Part shown: positions 17,106 to 25,974 of the stretch, piece by piece | Position numbering within the stretch: position 1 is the stretch's first letter | Layout of the letters: each line of letters opens with the position of its first letter | DNA from: Exiguobacterium aurantiacum | Lineage (GTDB): Bacteria > Bacillota > Bacilli > Exiguobacteriales > Exiguobacteriaceae | Direction: 5' to 3' | Assembly: GCF_001766415.1 (NCBI RefSeq) | Contig: NZ_MKXO01000003.1 | Location: 247,610-311,609 of the forward strand | Length of the DNA stretch: 64,000 nucleotides | Notes under the pieces: generated by a model | Seen by the model: only the letters and a program-made list of their open reading frames with translations | The model's database searches: none | Told to the model about the DNA's origin: nothing | Position numbers and translations under genes: made by a program

Positions 17106-17480
17106 ATGGACCGTCAACAAGTTGAATATGTAGAACGTGAGAACGCATTTTTGCGGGAACAGTTACATGCACTGACAGACCAAATCGAAACGGTGAAGCA
17201 AGACGTGCTTGAAGAAGGCGCGAAGCATATTCGCGGCAAAGAGAACACCGTCCAAAAAATGAAAGAGCTTGAACGCGAAATCCGCCAAGCGAAAGCGAAT
17301 ACGGGCAAGTGGAAACAAGAAGCGATGAAGGAGAAGCAGCGAGTCGAAGAGTTGACCGGCCAAGTTGAATCGTTGACGAGTCAAGTTGAGCGTTTGCAAG
17401 GTGTGGTCAATCGGGCGAAATCAATCCCGTTCGCGGGTAAACTCGTCACGAAACTCGAGCAGGAATGTAAGCCATCATGA
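17106..17480 (+). CDS. Small coiled-coil protein of the glycan locus
   Basis: The 124-residue product is almost entirely charged heptad repeat (about 5-105: ENAFLREQLHALTDQIETV, KMKELEREIRQAKAN, VESLTSQVERLQG), ending with a short tail RAKSIPFAGKLVTKLEQE. No signal peptide or membrane segment. GAGGAAA lies 8 bases upstream of the ATG. It begins 10 bases after the asparagine-synthetase-like gene and overlaps the GT2 gene by ATGA, so all three are co-translated. A scaffold that holds the glycosyltransferases together, or a chain-length ruler as coiled coils do in some O-antigen systems, are possible roles; neither is shown by the sequence. Confidence 0.75.
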   Translation: MDRQQVEYVERENAFLREQLHALTDQIETVKQDVLEEGAKHIRGKENTVQKMKELEREIRQAKANTGKWKQEAMKEKQRVEELTGQVESLTSQVERLQGVVNRAKSIPFAGKLVTKLEQECKPS

Positions 17481-18778
17481 GTCACTACGATGAGCTGTTA
17501 GCTGAAATCGTAGCCGAGAAGAAAGCGTGGAACCGATTCGTCGAGCAAACGTTCGAACCGGTTAAACTCCCGCCATGGTTTGACGAGCCGGTCGAACGGG
17601 GAATCAGTGTCATCGTGGCCTCTCATGACTCGGAAGAGCTGCTCGCGACATGTCTCGCCTCGCTCGAGGCCCAGACGCTTGACGCCTCGCTCATCGAATG
17701 GGTGCTCGTCTTCAATGGAGACAAGAACGAAACGTTGCTTGAGGCGAGTCGACAGTTTGGCCGTGACGTGACCGTGCATCGTCTGCTTGAAGACGAAGCG
17801 AACGTGAGCATCGCCCGAAATCGAGGACTCGAGACGGTGACGCGTCAATACGTGACGTTCTTGGACGAGGACGACACGTTCAGCCCGACCTACTTGGAAC
17901 GACTATTAAACGAGGCGTTGCCGGACCGGGTCGTCATCGCCGATATTCAAGACTTCGATCCCGAGGGCAACGTACTCGTCTCGCCGCTCCATCGTGAGTT
18001 CGAGCGACTCGCCGGAGGTGACTGGTCGTACGAACAAATGGCACAACTGTTGACGCTGAACGCCTGCAAGCTCATCCCAGCGGTGTATGCGAAACAAGTC
18101 CGTTACGAGCCGTCGCTTCGCAGCGGGGAAGACGTCGTGTATTTCTCGACGCTCTTCTCGACCTATCAACCGGCCGTCACGCTGTTGCCGAGCGGCACGG
18201 ACGCCGTCTATTTCCGCCAAGTGAGAGGCAATTCAGTATCTCGGCAGGCAGTGAGCCGCGAGTTCTCGATTCGACAACGCCTCGCCGTCATCAAGTCGCT
18301 TAGCGATTTGCTTGTGAACGCGAATGACGCGTCGCGCCGTTTCATCGAGCGCAAGATTGATGCCCAAACATCGATGATGAGCCTGTACTTCAAAGATCAT
18401 CCTGAGGAGCGCGGGGCCATTCATCAACTTGTCGTCGAGAGCGACCTGCCGTACTTTTCATACAGCATCTTGAACCAACACGCGGCAACGGTTGGACTTG
18501 TTCTCGGGGAAAAGCTCGAGAACGTCGAACGACTCGTCTCGGAATATCCGGAAAACACGATTCTCCGAGTTTACTTGCTTAGTCCGTTCACTCGAGGTAA
18601 GCTTGCCGAAGCTGTCAGTCCGGAAGTATTCCGTCGTCTGACGTTCGCTAACATGGCTTCGGTGTCGAATTGGTCATTGTTACCTGAAGTTTGTTATAGT
18701 TTAGGAGATGTGCGGGCGGCGGCCTTGAGCACGGAATATGTGCTTAGTACGACCGTGCGAGCGGTTGCGTCGTCGTAA
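17477..18778 (+). CDS. Family 2 glycosyltransferase
   Basis: The 433-residue product has a GT-A domain at about 40-270: GISVIVASHDSEELLATCL (start of the fold), a nucleotide-binding FNGDKNETL, VSIARNRGLETVTRQYVTF and the metal-binding DEDD motif (LDEDDTFSPTYL). A helical C-terminal part (about 280-433) resembles the tails of poly(glycerol/ribitol-phosphate) and capsule GT2 enzymes. No membrane helix, so it acts on the cytosolic face. Its start overlaps the coiled-coil gene stop by four bases. It is the last gene before a 147-base gap carrying the wecC promoter. Donor sugar cannot be told. Confidence 0.87.
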   Translation: MSHYDELLAEIVAEKKAWNRFVEQTFEPVKLPPWFDEPVERGISVIVASHDSEELLATCLASLEAQTLDASLIEWVLVFNGDKNETLLEASRQFGRDVTVHRLLEDEANVSIARNRGLETVTRQYVTFLDEDDTFSPTYLERLLNEALPDRVVIADIQDFDPEGNVLVSPLHREFERLAGGDWSYEQMAQLLTLNACKLIPAVYAKQVRYEPSLRSGEDVVYFSTLFSTYQPAVTLLPSGTDAVYFRQVRGNSVSRQAVSREFSIRQRLAVIKSLSDLLVNANDASRRFIERKIDAQTSMMSLYFKDHPEERGAIHQLVVESDLPYFSYSILNQHAATVGLVLGEKLENVERLVSEYPENTILRVYLLSPFTRGKLAEAVSPEVFRRLTFANMASVSNWSLLPEVCYSLGDVRAAALSTEYVLSTTVRAVASS

Positions 18779-18802
18779 TCCCGTTTTGTCATTAAAATGT
18801 AA

Positions 18803-18832
18803 TTGCTTCTCAATTCACATCAGGAGTATAAT
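18803..18832 (+). promoter_or_regulatory. Promoter of wecC-ABC-mnaA
   Basis: TTGCTT (18803-18808), 18-base spacer, perfect TATAAT (18827-18832). The leader to the wecC start at 18926 would be about 85 bases and contains the GTGAC-N4-GTCAC palindrome. Confidence 0.55.
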
Positions 18833-18885
18833 GGGTTTGATTTTTGATGAATTCTTAAATAAAGTGAAATGTTAAGCAATATTCA

Positions 18886-18899
18886 GTGACTAGTGTCAC
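18886..18899 (+). promoter_or_regulatory. GTGAC-N4-GTCAC palindrome upstream of wecC
   Basis: GTGACTAGTGTCAC is a perfect inverted repeat with a four-base centre, 26 bases before the wecC start and downstream of the predicted promoter. The same arms and spacing occur at 54152-54165 before the EAL gene. It could be an operator acting as a block to transcription, or a small leader hairpin. Confidence 0.4.
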
Positions 18900-18925
18900 T
18901 AACATCTATGGAGGTAAGCTCAACT

Positions 18926-20215
18926 ATGAAAGTATGTACAATCGGATTAGGATATATTGGACTCCCAACGTCTGCAGTCTTCGCCCAATACGGTGTCGAT
19001 GTGCTCGGCGTAGACATCCATCAGTCAGTTGTCGATAAATTGAACCGTGGTGAAATCCACATCGAAGAACCGGGCCTCGGAGACGTCGTCAAAGACGTCG
19101 TCGCCAAAGGCAAGTTCCGTGCCTCGCTCGAGCCGGAGAAGGCAGATGCATTCATCATCGCCGTCCCAACACCGAACAACGATGACGAACATAAATCTTG
19201 TGACCTCACGTACGTGTTGGATGCAACACGTAAAGTATTGCCATATGTTGAAAAAGGCAACGTCATCATCGTCGAGTCGACAATCGCGCCGCGTACGATG
19301 GATGATTTCGTGAAACCAATTGTCGAAGAAGCAGGCTTCATCGTAGGTGAAGACATCTTCCTCGTGCACTGCCCAGAACGTGTCCTCCCAGGACAAATTC
19401 TGCATGAACTCGTTTACAACAACCGTATCGTTGGCGGTATCACGCCAGACTGTGCCGAAGCCGGTGCTAAAGTATACAGTACGTTCGTAAAAGGTGAAAT
19501 CATCAAGACGGACGCGAAGACGGCTGAAATGTCGAAACTCATGGAAAACACGTTCCGTGACGTCAACATCGCACTCGCGAACGAACTTGCGAAAGTGTGT
19601 AACGCCCTCGACATCAACGTCCTCGACGTGATCGAAATGGCGAACAAACACCCGCGTGTCAATCTTCACAGCCCAGGACCAGGTGTCGGCGGACACTGTC
19701 TTGCGGTCGACCCGTACTTCATCGTCGCGAAACAACCAGAGCTCGCGAAAATCATCAAGTTGTCACGTGACACGAACGTCTCGATGCCGGCATACGTCGT
19801 CGAAAACGTTCAAAAACTTGTGTCAGGTCAAACAGACGCAAAAATCGCCGCGTTCGGCGTAACGTATAAAGGGAACGTTGATGACATGCGTGAAAGCCCA
19901 GCTGTTGAGATCATCGAATTGATGCTCGAGCAAGGCATGAACGTCGCCGTCCACGATCCACACGTTGAAGTCTCATCGTCGAAACACTTCGATCTCGTCT
20001 CGAAAGAAGAAGCAATCAAAGATGCGGACATCGTCCTCGTCCTCGTTGACCATAACGAGTTCAAAGCGCTCGACTTCAACGAGTTGAACGCAGCGATGCG
20101 TCGCCCGATGATCTTTGATACACGTAATATCGTGAAGGCTGATGACAGCGACCTCGCGGTTGTAAACTACGGAAACTTGTACGAATACGTCAACGGAAAA
20201 GTAACGTTGGCTTAA
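18926..20215 (+). CDS. wecC: UDP-N-acetyl-D-mannosamine dehydrogenase
   Basis: The 429-residue product is an NAD-dependent nucleotide-sugar 6-dehydrogenase: UDP-ManNAc + 2 NAD+ to UDP-ManNAcA. The N-terminal Rossmann fold opens with CTIGLGYIGLPTSAVFA (GxGxxG). The middle holds HCPERVLPG and the helix SKLMENTFRDVNIALANEL. The catalytic Cys258 sits in GPGVGGHCLAVDPYF, the form seen in WecC rather than in UDP-glucose dehydrogenases. The C-terminal domain has GVTYKGNVDDMRESPAVEI. The start at 18926 has GGAGGTAA 11 bases upstream; an in-frame ATG at 18893 lies before this site. Together with mnaA at 21895 it gives a complete route from UDP-GlcNAc to UDP-ManNAcA. UDP-glucose dehydrogenase is a less likely alternative. 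Confidence 0.9.
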   Translation: MKVCTIGLGYIGLPTSAVFAQYGVDVLGVDIHQSVVDKLNRGEIHIEEPGLGDVVKDVVAKGKFRASLEPEKADAFIIAVPTPNNDDEHKSCDLTYVLDATRKVLPYVEKGNVIIVESTIAPRTMDDFVKPIVEEAGFIVGEDIFLVHCPERVLPGQILHELVYNNRIVGGITPDCAEAGAKVYSTFVKGEIIKTDAKTAEMSKLMENTFRDVNIALANELAKVCNALDINVLDVIEMANKHPRVNLHSPGPGVGGHCLAVDPYFIVAKQPELAKIIKLSRDTNVSMPAYVVENVQKLVSGQTDAKIAAFGVTYKGNVDDMRESPAVEIIELMLEQGMNVAVHDPHVEVSSSKHFDLVSKEEAIKDADIVLVLVDHNEFKALDFNELNAAMRRPMIFDTRNIVKADDSDLAVVNYGNLYEYVNGKVTLA

Positions 20216-20229
20216 CCTGTGTGCCGACT

Positions 20230-21027
20230 ATGATCAAAGCCTCGAAGCAAGTATTCATCGAACTATGGGAGAGTCTCTATTTAATTGTGAGACTCTCTCT
20301 ATATGAAACGAAAAGTCGCTATTCGATGCAGTACTTCGGATACTTGTGGGAAATCTTGACGCCAATCATTCAAATCAGCATCTATTGGCTCGTCTTCGGG
20401 TTCGGTCTTCGTGCGGGTCGAGACGTTGGTGATGTCCCGTTCCTTCCATGGCTCGTCTCCGGAATTGTGCCATGGTTCTTCTTTGGACCGGCCATCGTCA
20501 GTGGTTCTCGATCCGTTTTTTCGAAGATTGCACTCGTCTCAAAGATGAGCTTCCCGATCAGCACAATCCCGGCGTACGTCATCTTGTCGGAACTATACCG
20601 ACACGTAGCGATGGTTGTGATCGCGTTCATCTTGATGATGGCGTTTGGCATCAGTGAAGGCTGGAACATCCTGTTCTTGCCGTACCTGCTTCTCAGTGCG
20701 CTCGCGTTCCTTTATGCGTTCTCACTTTTGACGTCGGCACTGGCCACGATTATCCGCGACTTTCAAAATTTGCTGTCACAAATTATTCGGATGATGCTTT
20801 ATTTACTACCTATCTTTTGGCAACCGACCGGAACGCTTGAAACGATTCTCATGATCAACCCGCTCTACTACTTGGTGGAAGGGTACCGATCGATGTTCCT
20901 CGGAACGGATTGGCTCATGCAAAATCTTAGCTACGGCCTCTACTTCTGGGGCTTCACGCTCGTGACGTTCTTAATCGGTTCGGCGATCCACGTTCGTTTC
21001 CGTCGCTACTTCATTGACTATATTTAA
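20230..21027 (+). CDS. ABC-2 type glycan/teichoic acid export permease (TagG-like)
   Basis: The 265-residue membrane protein has six predicted helices. The cytosolic amphipathic N-terminus (LYETKSRYSMQYFGYLWEIL) is characteristic of Wzm/TagG/RfbA permeases, and PWFFFGPAIVSGSRSVF and NPLYYLVEGYRSMFLG are typical loops. It should form the channel through which an undecaprenyl-linked polymer leaves the cytosol, paired with the ATPase at 21041 (13 bases downstream). The start is uncertain: neither the GTG at 20221 nor the ATG at 20230 has a clear ribosome binding site. It follows wecC closely and is probably translated from the same mRNA. Confidence 0.88.
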   Translation: MIKASKQVFIELWESLYLIVRLSLYETKSRYSMQYFGYLWEILTPIIQISIYWLVFGFGLRAGRDVGDVPFLPWLVSGIVPWFFFGPAIVSGSRSVFSKIALVSKMSFPISTIPAYVILSELYRHVAMVVIAFILMMAFGISEGWNILFLPYLLLSALAFLYAFSLLTSALATIIRDFQNLLSQIIRMMLYLLPIFWQPTGTLETILMINPLYYLVEGYRSMFLGTDWLMQNLSYGLYFWGFTLVTFLIGSAIHVRFRRYFIDYI

Positions 21028-21040
21028 GGAGCGGTGACGT

Positions 21041-21898
21041 ATGAGCTACCAAGTAAAGTTTGAAAACGTATCAAAACGGTACACGTTGTACCGGAAACAA
21101 AGTGATAAGCTGAAAGAAGTGTTGTTCAACCGGGCGAACGGTAAGCAGTTTTATGCGCTCCGTAACGTCACGTTCGAAGTCCCGCCTGGGGAAGTCGTCG
21201 GGATTCTCGGGATTAACGGTTCGGGGAAATCGACGATGTCGAACCTTCTGTCGGACGTCATCCCGCCGACGCACGGCAAGATCGAGCTGCGCGGAAAACC
21301 GTCGCTCATCGCCATCTCGTCTGGGCTGAACGGAAACTTGACCGGGATGGAGAACATCGAACTGAAATGCCTCATGCTCGGCATGGACAAGCATCAAATC
21401 AGAGCGATCACCCCGGAAATTATCGAGTTTGCCGATATTGGCGACTTTATCGATCAACCGGTCAAGACGTACTCGAGCGGAATGAAGGCGCGACTCGGCT
21501 TCGCCATCTCGATCAATATCAACCCTGACATCCTCGTCATCGATGAGGCGCTCTCGGTCGGAGACCAAACGTTCACCGACCGCTGTCTCGTCAAGATGAA
21601 CGAGTTCAAAGACGAAGGAAAGACCATCTTCTTCATCAGCCACTCGGTGTCACAAGTTCGGCAGTTTTGTACGCAGGCGATCTGGCTTGAATACGGTGAG
21701 ATCCGTGAGTACGGACTCGTCGACGATGTGGCCGACGAGTACATGAAGTTTTTGAAATGGTTCCGTACGCTTGATTCGAAGCGTCAATCGGAGTTCAAAC
21801 ATCAAAAAATGGAACAACGCACAACGATCGTCGACCAGCACGATATCGGTGAGACGATCATTTTGCCGCGTCACCCCCGAAAAGGAGAATCACTATGA
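21041..21898 (+). CDS. ABC glycan/teichoic acid export ATPase (TagH/Wzt-like)
   Basis: The 285-residue ATPase has Walker A GINGSGKST (about 62-70), signature YSSGMKARLGFA, Walker B ILVIDEALSVGD and switch His in FFISHS, the spacing of TagH/RfbB exporters. The SSGM signature and EALSVGD are hallmarks of the polysaccharide-export subfamily. It lacks the C-terminal extension of B. subtilis TagH (about 527 residues) and the carbohydrate-binding domain of some Wzt proteins, so the exporter is probably of the simple type. AGGAG precedes the ATG by 10 bases. The stop overlaps the mnaA start by ATGA. Confidence 0.9.
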   Translation: MSYQVKFENVSKRYTLYRKQSDKLKEVLFNRANGKQFYALRNVTFEVPPGEVVGILGINGSGKSTMSNLLSDVIPPTHGKIELRGKPSLIAISSGLNGNLTGMENIELKCLMLGMDKHQIRAITPEIIEFADIGDFIDQPVKTYSSGMKARLGFAISININPDILVIDEALSVGDQTFTDRCLVKMNEFKDEGKTIFFISHSVSQVRQFCTQAIWLEYGEIREYGLVDDVADEYMKFLKWFRTLDSKRQSEFKHQKMEQRTTIVDQHDIGETIILPRHPRKGESL

Positions 21899-23004
21899 TT
21901 AAAGTTATGACCGTGTTCGGCACGCGTCCCGAAGCCATCAAAATGGCTCCACTCGTTTTGGAGCTCAAAAACCGTGAAGGGATCGAACCGATCGTCGTCG
22001 TCACAGCCCAACATCGGGAGATGCTCGACCAAGTCTTGCAATTGTTCAAAATCACACCAGACTATGACCTAGACGTCATGAAGAAGAATCAAACGCTCTT
22101 CGACGTGACGACACGCGTCCTTCACGGACTCGATGAAGTCATGAAGGAAGCGAAACCGGACATCGTCCTCGTCCATGGGGATACGACGACGACGTTCGCA
22201 GCGTCACTCGCGGCGTTCTACAACCAGATTGCCATCGGTCATGTCGAGGCAGGGCTACGCACGTACAACAAGTACTCGCCGTATCCGGAAGAGATGAACC
22301 GTCAATTGACTGGCGTCATGGCTGATTTACACTTCGCACCGACTGAGACGTCAGCTGAGAACTTGCTTCGTGAGAACAAGACAGAAGCAGACATCTTCGT
22401 CACAGGCAACACGGCAATCGATGCGTTGAAGACGACCGTTCAAGACGGGTACGACAATGAACTGTTGAACTCGATCACGTCACAAGGCAAGCGCCTCGTC
22501 TTGTTGACGGCACATCGTCGGGAGAACCTCGGTGAACCGATGCGCAATATGTTCCGTGCTGTCCGTCGCTTGATTGAAAAATATGACGATATCGAAGTCG
22601 TCTATCCGGTCCATATGAACCCGATCGTTCGGGAACTGGCCGGTGAGATTTTAAACGATCTCGACCGCGTCCACTTGATCGAGCCGCTCGATGTGTTCGA
22701 TTTCCATAACTTCGCATCACGCTCACACTTGATCTTGACAGATTCAGGTGGCGTACAAGAAGAAGCACCATCACTCGGCGTACCGGTCCTCGTCCTTCGT
22801 GACACGACGGAACGTCCAGAAGGTGTCGCAGCCGGAACGCTCAAACTCGCAGGCGTTGAAGAAGAAGTCATCTTCGGCCTCGCTGACGAGCTCTTGTCTG
22901 ACGCGGCGGCGCACCAAAGCATGGCGAAAGCGTCTAACCCATACGGGGACGGGGAGGCGTCACGCCGCATCGTCGACGCAATCGTCGAACGCTTCACGCG
23001 TTGA
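21895..23004 (+). CDS. mnaA: UDP-N-acetylglucosamine 2-epimerase (non-hydrolysing)
   Basis: The 369-residue product interconverts UDP-GlcNAc and UDP-ManNAc. It starts VMTVFGTRPEAIKMAPLV, and contains the active-site blocks VHGDTTTTFA, HVEAGLRTYNKYSPYPEE (catalytic His/Glu), LTAHRRENLG and LTDSGGVQEEAPSLGVPVL. Length and motifs match WecB/MnaA over the full chain. Because it sits in one operon with wecC and an ABC exporter, its product is likely oxidised to ManNAcA for the exported glycan. It may also supply ManNAc for a wall teichoic acid linkage unit if no second copy exists elsewhere. Translation is coupled to the ATPase gene by a four-base overlap, with GGAG in the upstream gene's end. Confidence 0.95.
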   Translation: MIKVMTVFGTRPEAIKMAPLVLELKNREGIEPIVVVTAQHREMLDQVLQLFKITPDYDLDVMKKNQTLFDVTTRVLHGLDEVMKEAKPDIVLVHGDTTTTFAASLAAFYNQIAIGHVEAGLRTYNKYSPYPEEMNRQLTGVMADLHFAPTETSAENLLRENKTEADIFVTGNTAIDALKTTVQDGYDNELLNSITSQGKRLVLLTAHRRENLGEPMRNMFRAVRRLIEKYDDIEVVYPVHMNPIVRELAGEILNDLDRVHLIEPLDVFDFHNFASRSHLILTDSGGVQEEAPSLGVPVLVLRDTTERPEGVAAGTLKLAGVEEEVIFGLADELLSDAAAHQSMAKASNPYGDGEASRRIVDAIVERFTR

Positions 23005-23011
23005 TGGGTTT

Positions 23012-23045
23012 AGGCTGTCCCTCGGGGCAGCCTTTTATTTTTTAT
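23012..23045 (+). terminator. Intrinsic terminator after mnaA
   Basis: AGGCTGTCCC/GGGGCAGCCT (one G-T pair) with a two-base loop, followed by TTTATTTTTT, lies between mnaA and the MBOAT gene. The downstream gene begins 18 bases later, so some read-through is likely. Confidence 0.8.
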
Positions 23046-23062
23046 GAGAAAGGAGGGAACTC

Positions 23063-24493
23063 ATGCTCTTCAGTTCGACGATTTTTTTATTCTGGTTTTT
23101 ACCGATTGTTCTTATTCTCTATTATGTCGCACCGCGTTTTTTGAAGAACACGGTGCTCCTGATTGCCAGTTTATTGTTCTATGCATGGGGAGAACCGATC
23201 TATACGACGGTCATGCTCGCATCGATCGTCATGAACTATGCGTTCGGTCTGCTCGTCGACAACAACCGTGACGACAAGAAGAAGGCGAAATGGCTCGTCG
23301 GGGCGATGGTCGCTGGAAACGTGTTGCTGTTATCTGTCTTCAAATATACGAGTTTCATTATCGAGAACGTGAACGCCATCACGGGTCTCGAGCTGACCGA
23401 TCCCAAAATCCCTCTACCGATCGGGGTGTCGTTCTTTACGTTCCAAGCGATGAGTTACGTCATCGATGTGTATCGAAAAGATGGGAAAGTCCAGCGCAAC
23501 CCGCTCGACCTCGCGCTCTACATCTCGCTCTTCCCACAACTGATTGCCGGGCCGATCGTTCGCTATCAGACGGTCGCTGACGAGATCAATGATCGCCGTG
23601 AGACGATGGACGACTTTGCGAGCGGGGTGCAACGGTTTGTCATCGGTCTCGCTAAGAAAATGCTCCTCGCCAACAACGCCGGCTACGTGGCCGACCAAAT
23701 TTTCTCGCAAGACGCCGGGGAGATGTCGATGGGCCTCGCTTGGATCGGGATTATCGCGTACTCGCTTCAGATTTATTTTGATTTCTCTGGATATTCCGAC
23801 ATGGCGATCGGGCTAGGACGGATGTTTGGTTTCCATTTCCTTGAGAACTTCAATTATCCGTACATTTCAAAGTCGGTGTCTGAATTTTGGCGCCGCTGGC
23901 ACATCTCGCTCGGTAGTTGGTTCCGTGACTATGTCTATATCCCGCTTGGTGGGAACCGTGGCAGTGCGTGGAAGCTCTATCGTAACCTCGCCGTCGTCTG
24001 GATTCTGACCGGGGTTTGGCACGGTGCGAGTTGGACATTTATCGCCTGGGGTGCCTACTATGGAATCTTTATCATGCTTGAGCGGGCGTTCCTCGGGGCG
24101 TGGCTCAAAGCACTTCCGGCACCGCTCGCCCATGCGTTCACGTTGTTCGTCGTCATCATCGGTTGGGTGTTCTTCCGAGCGGATGACTTCCCGTACGCCA
24201 TCTCGTACTTGGCGGCCATGTTCAACTTGAATGGAGCGGCGGTATGGGATAGTGAGGCGATGTTCTACTTCGTGCAATACGGGGTCATCTTACTGATTGC
24301 GATGATTGCGGCGACACCGCTCCCGAAAGTGTTTGGGGAAAAAGTGCTCCGTCTCGAACAGGAGAGCAAGAAACTATGGGTCAACTACATGGCCGGTTTC
24401 ATGCGCCTCGGATTTATGGCGACAATCTTCATCTTCGCCGTGTCGTATATTATCGCGAGCAGTTTCAACCCGTTCATCTATTTCCGGTTCTAA
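23063..24493 (+). CDS. MBOAT family membrane O-acyltransferase (AlgI/DltB-like)
   Basis: The 476-residue polytopic membrane protein has about 10-12 helices. Family motifs are GVSFFTFQAMSYVIDVYR, QLIAGPIVRY, FDFSGYSDMAIGLGRMFGF, NYPYISKSVSEFWRRWHISL and GVWHGASWTF, where His320 is the presumed catalytic residue of AlgI/PatA/DltB enzymes. It moves an acyl group, most often acetyl, across the membrane to a partner that modifies an exported polymer. The partner is probably the DHHW protein convergently encoded at 24582. It is AlgI/PatA-like rather than DltB, because no dltA/C/D genes are nearby. AAAGGAGGG lies 6 bases before the ATG. Confidence 0.9.
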   Translation: MLFSSTIFLFWFLPIVLILYYVAPRFLKNTVLLIASLLFYAWGEPIYTTVMLASIVMNYAFGLLVDNNRDDKKKAKWLVGAMVAGNVLLLSVFKYTSFIIENVNAITGLELTDPKIPLPIGVSFFTFQAMSYVIDVYRKDGKVQRNPLDLALYISLFPQLIAGPIVRYQTVADEINDRRETMDDFASGVQRFVIGLAKKMLLANNAGYVADQIFSQDAGEMSMGLAWIGIIAYSLQIYFDFSGYSDMAIGLGRMFGFHFLENFNYPYISKSVSEFWRRWHISLGSWFRDYVYIPLGGNRGSAWKLYRNLAVVWILTGVWHGASWTFIAWGAYYGIFIMLERAFLGAWLKALPAPLAHAFTLFVVIIGWVFFRADDFPYAISYLAAMFNLNGAAVWDSEAMFYFVQYGVILLIAMIAATPLPKVFGEKVLRLEQESKKLWVNYMAGFMRLGFMATIFIFAVSYIIASSFNPFIYFRF

Positions 24494-24534
24494 TTCCTGT
24501 TTGTTCTAAGCAACGGCTAGGAAGAGCGCACAAC

Positions 24535-24580
24535 AAAGAGAGACGAGTCATCCTATTCGGGATGATTCGTCTCTCTTTTG
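24535..24580. terminator. Bidirectional terminator between MBOAT and DHHW genes
   Basis: A near-perfect 19-bp stem (AAAGAGAGACGAGTCATCC with its complement, one G-T pair) and loop TATTC is flanked by A-rich and T-rich ends, so it can stop transcripts from both convergent genes. Confidence 0.85.
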
Positions 24581-24581
24581 T

Positions 24582-25838
24582 TTACTCATTCAACTTGTCG
24601 TGATAGAGCGGGATGAACTCACCGAGGTTGACGTTGTGGATGAACAAGACGACGTCGATGTCGTTATCCTTCACATACGTTTCAATCGATGACTCATCGA
24701 AATGGCGGATATCGATGACCGACAGATGACCAAAATGTTCCGGCAACAGCGTTAGCATCGGATTTGCGTACGAATCTTTCAAGATGAGTGTCCGTGTATC
24801 ATTCTTCGGCGCCTCTTGGTCCATTGTGATGATCGGCCAGTTACGGTGTAAGAAGAGCGAGTACATCTCCGTGTACGTCTCTTCTGATTTGAGCGGTTTT
24901 TTGTTGATCAAATTACCGTTACACGGTTCGGCCCGGTTGTAACAAATCGAACTTGGCGTGAATCCGGCCTTTGGTTCCATCCATTCGAACGTATCACCGT
25001 TTTTGACGTATTGGAGCGTTGTGCTACGGGCGTAAGAGCCGTAGTATGGGCGGTCGTGCGCCTTCGTCCGGAGTTCGCCTGGCTTGAGCGGATCACTGAC
25101 TTCGGGATGTTTGGCAGCAATCTGCTTCACCGTTTGGACGTAAGCCAGATAAGCGCCGTTTATATTCCAGTGGTAGTCGGTCTTATAAAAGACGTCACTC
25201 AATTTGTCTGCCGTGTTCAGTGGCTTCCGGTAATCCATGACCGTCATTCCCTCGACCGTAGCCAAGCTGTCACGCGTTTCTTTAAAGATTGTTGGTGCCT
25301 CGTTGCCCATGTAGTCAGGCATGTTCGGTTCGACTTCGACCATCGAAGCTTTGTTCGGGGCAAGCCCGAAGTAGACGTCGACGCCAGACGACTGCATCGA
25401 TGTCGTGAACGCCGACAGATCATCGAGGAGCATGTTCGTATCGATCGTCTCTTTCATGGGAGATTCCATCGTCCCGTCAGCCGAAACATAAATCCCATTC
25501 TTCACAGTCTGCCGGAACAAGTCTTTCGATAAAAACGCATGTAAGCTGATCCAGCTGTCACGGTTAAAGACGTGATCGGTGACATACGTCTCGACGCTCT
25601 TCATATAGGCGCCGGACATGACGTTCTCGAACGTGAGGTCGGCGGTCGCTTTGGAGAGTTGGCGATTCTCCATGGCAGAGACTTCGCGTTTCTCCGAAGA
25701 GAGCGTCACATAGGCGCCGCCTATAAGAAAGGCTAAGAAGCCTATGATTAGCAAACTATGGAATACTCGTTTTGTAACGATATGTCGCGTCTCGTGCCGC
25801 TGTCGTGTGCTCCGAGGCGTAGGATTCAAGTTTTGCAT
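24582..25838 (-). CDS. DHHW/AlgJ-AlgX-like membrane-anchored SGNH protein
   Basis: The 418-residue product has one N-terminal membrane anchor (about 27-46, VFHSLLIIGFLAFLIGGAYV) and an extracellular domain. That domain carries YVSADGTM, FYKTDYHWNINGAYLAY (the DHHW motif with Asp/His pair) and LILKDSYANPML (the GxS-like Ser block), the pattern of AlgX/AlgJ-type O-acetyl transfer proteins. Such proteins take acetyl from an MBOAT enzyme and put it on a polysaccharide outside the membrane. The gene is convergent with the MBOAT gene and shares its terminator, which supports the pairing though not co-transcription. AAGGAG lies 9 bases before the ATG. Confidence 0.83.
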   Translation of the reverse strand: MQNLNPTPRSTRQRHETRHIVTKRVFHSLLIIGFLAFLIGGAYVTLSSEKREVSAMENRQLSKATADLTFENVMSGAYMKSVETYVTDHVFNRDSWISLHAFLSKDLFRQTVKNGIYVSADGTMESPMKETIDTNMLLDDLSAFTTSMQSSGVDVYFGLAPNKASMVEVEPNMPDYMGNEAPTIFKETRDSLATVEGMTVMDYRKPLNTADKLSDVFYKTDYHWNINGAYLAYVQTVKQIAAKHPEVSDPLKPGELRTKAHDRPYYGSYARSTTLQYVKNGDTFEWMEPKAGFTPSSICYNRAEPCNGNLINKKPLKSEETYTEMYSLFLHRNWPIITMDQEAPKNDTRTLILKDSYANPMLTLLPEHFGHLSVIDIRHFDESSIETYVKDNDIDVVLFIHNVNLGEFIPLYHDKLNE

Positions 25839-25974
25839 TGTTGCGACTCCTTCAAATTCAAATTAATCCGATACTCATTCTACCATATATTTGCTTTACC
25901 TACTGTAACAAAAACGTATCAGTCAATCGAAGAAGCCGTTGATGCTATACTTGAAATCAAGGCAGGTGACCCCT

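Noticed and set aside
17106..17480. Coiled-coil protein as a Wzz-type chain-length regulator
   Set aside because: Wzz proteins have two membrane helices; this protein has none, so only a soluble scaffold or ruler role remains possible.
20221..20229. GTG 20221 as start of the TagG-like permease
   Set aside because: Neither start has a good ribosome site; ATG 20230 gives the usual N-terminus. This choice is weak and either could be right.
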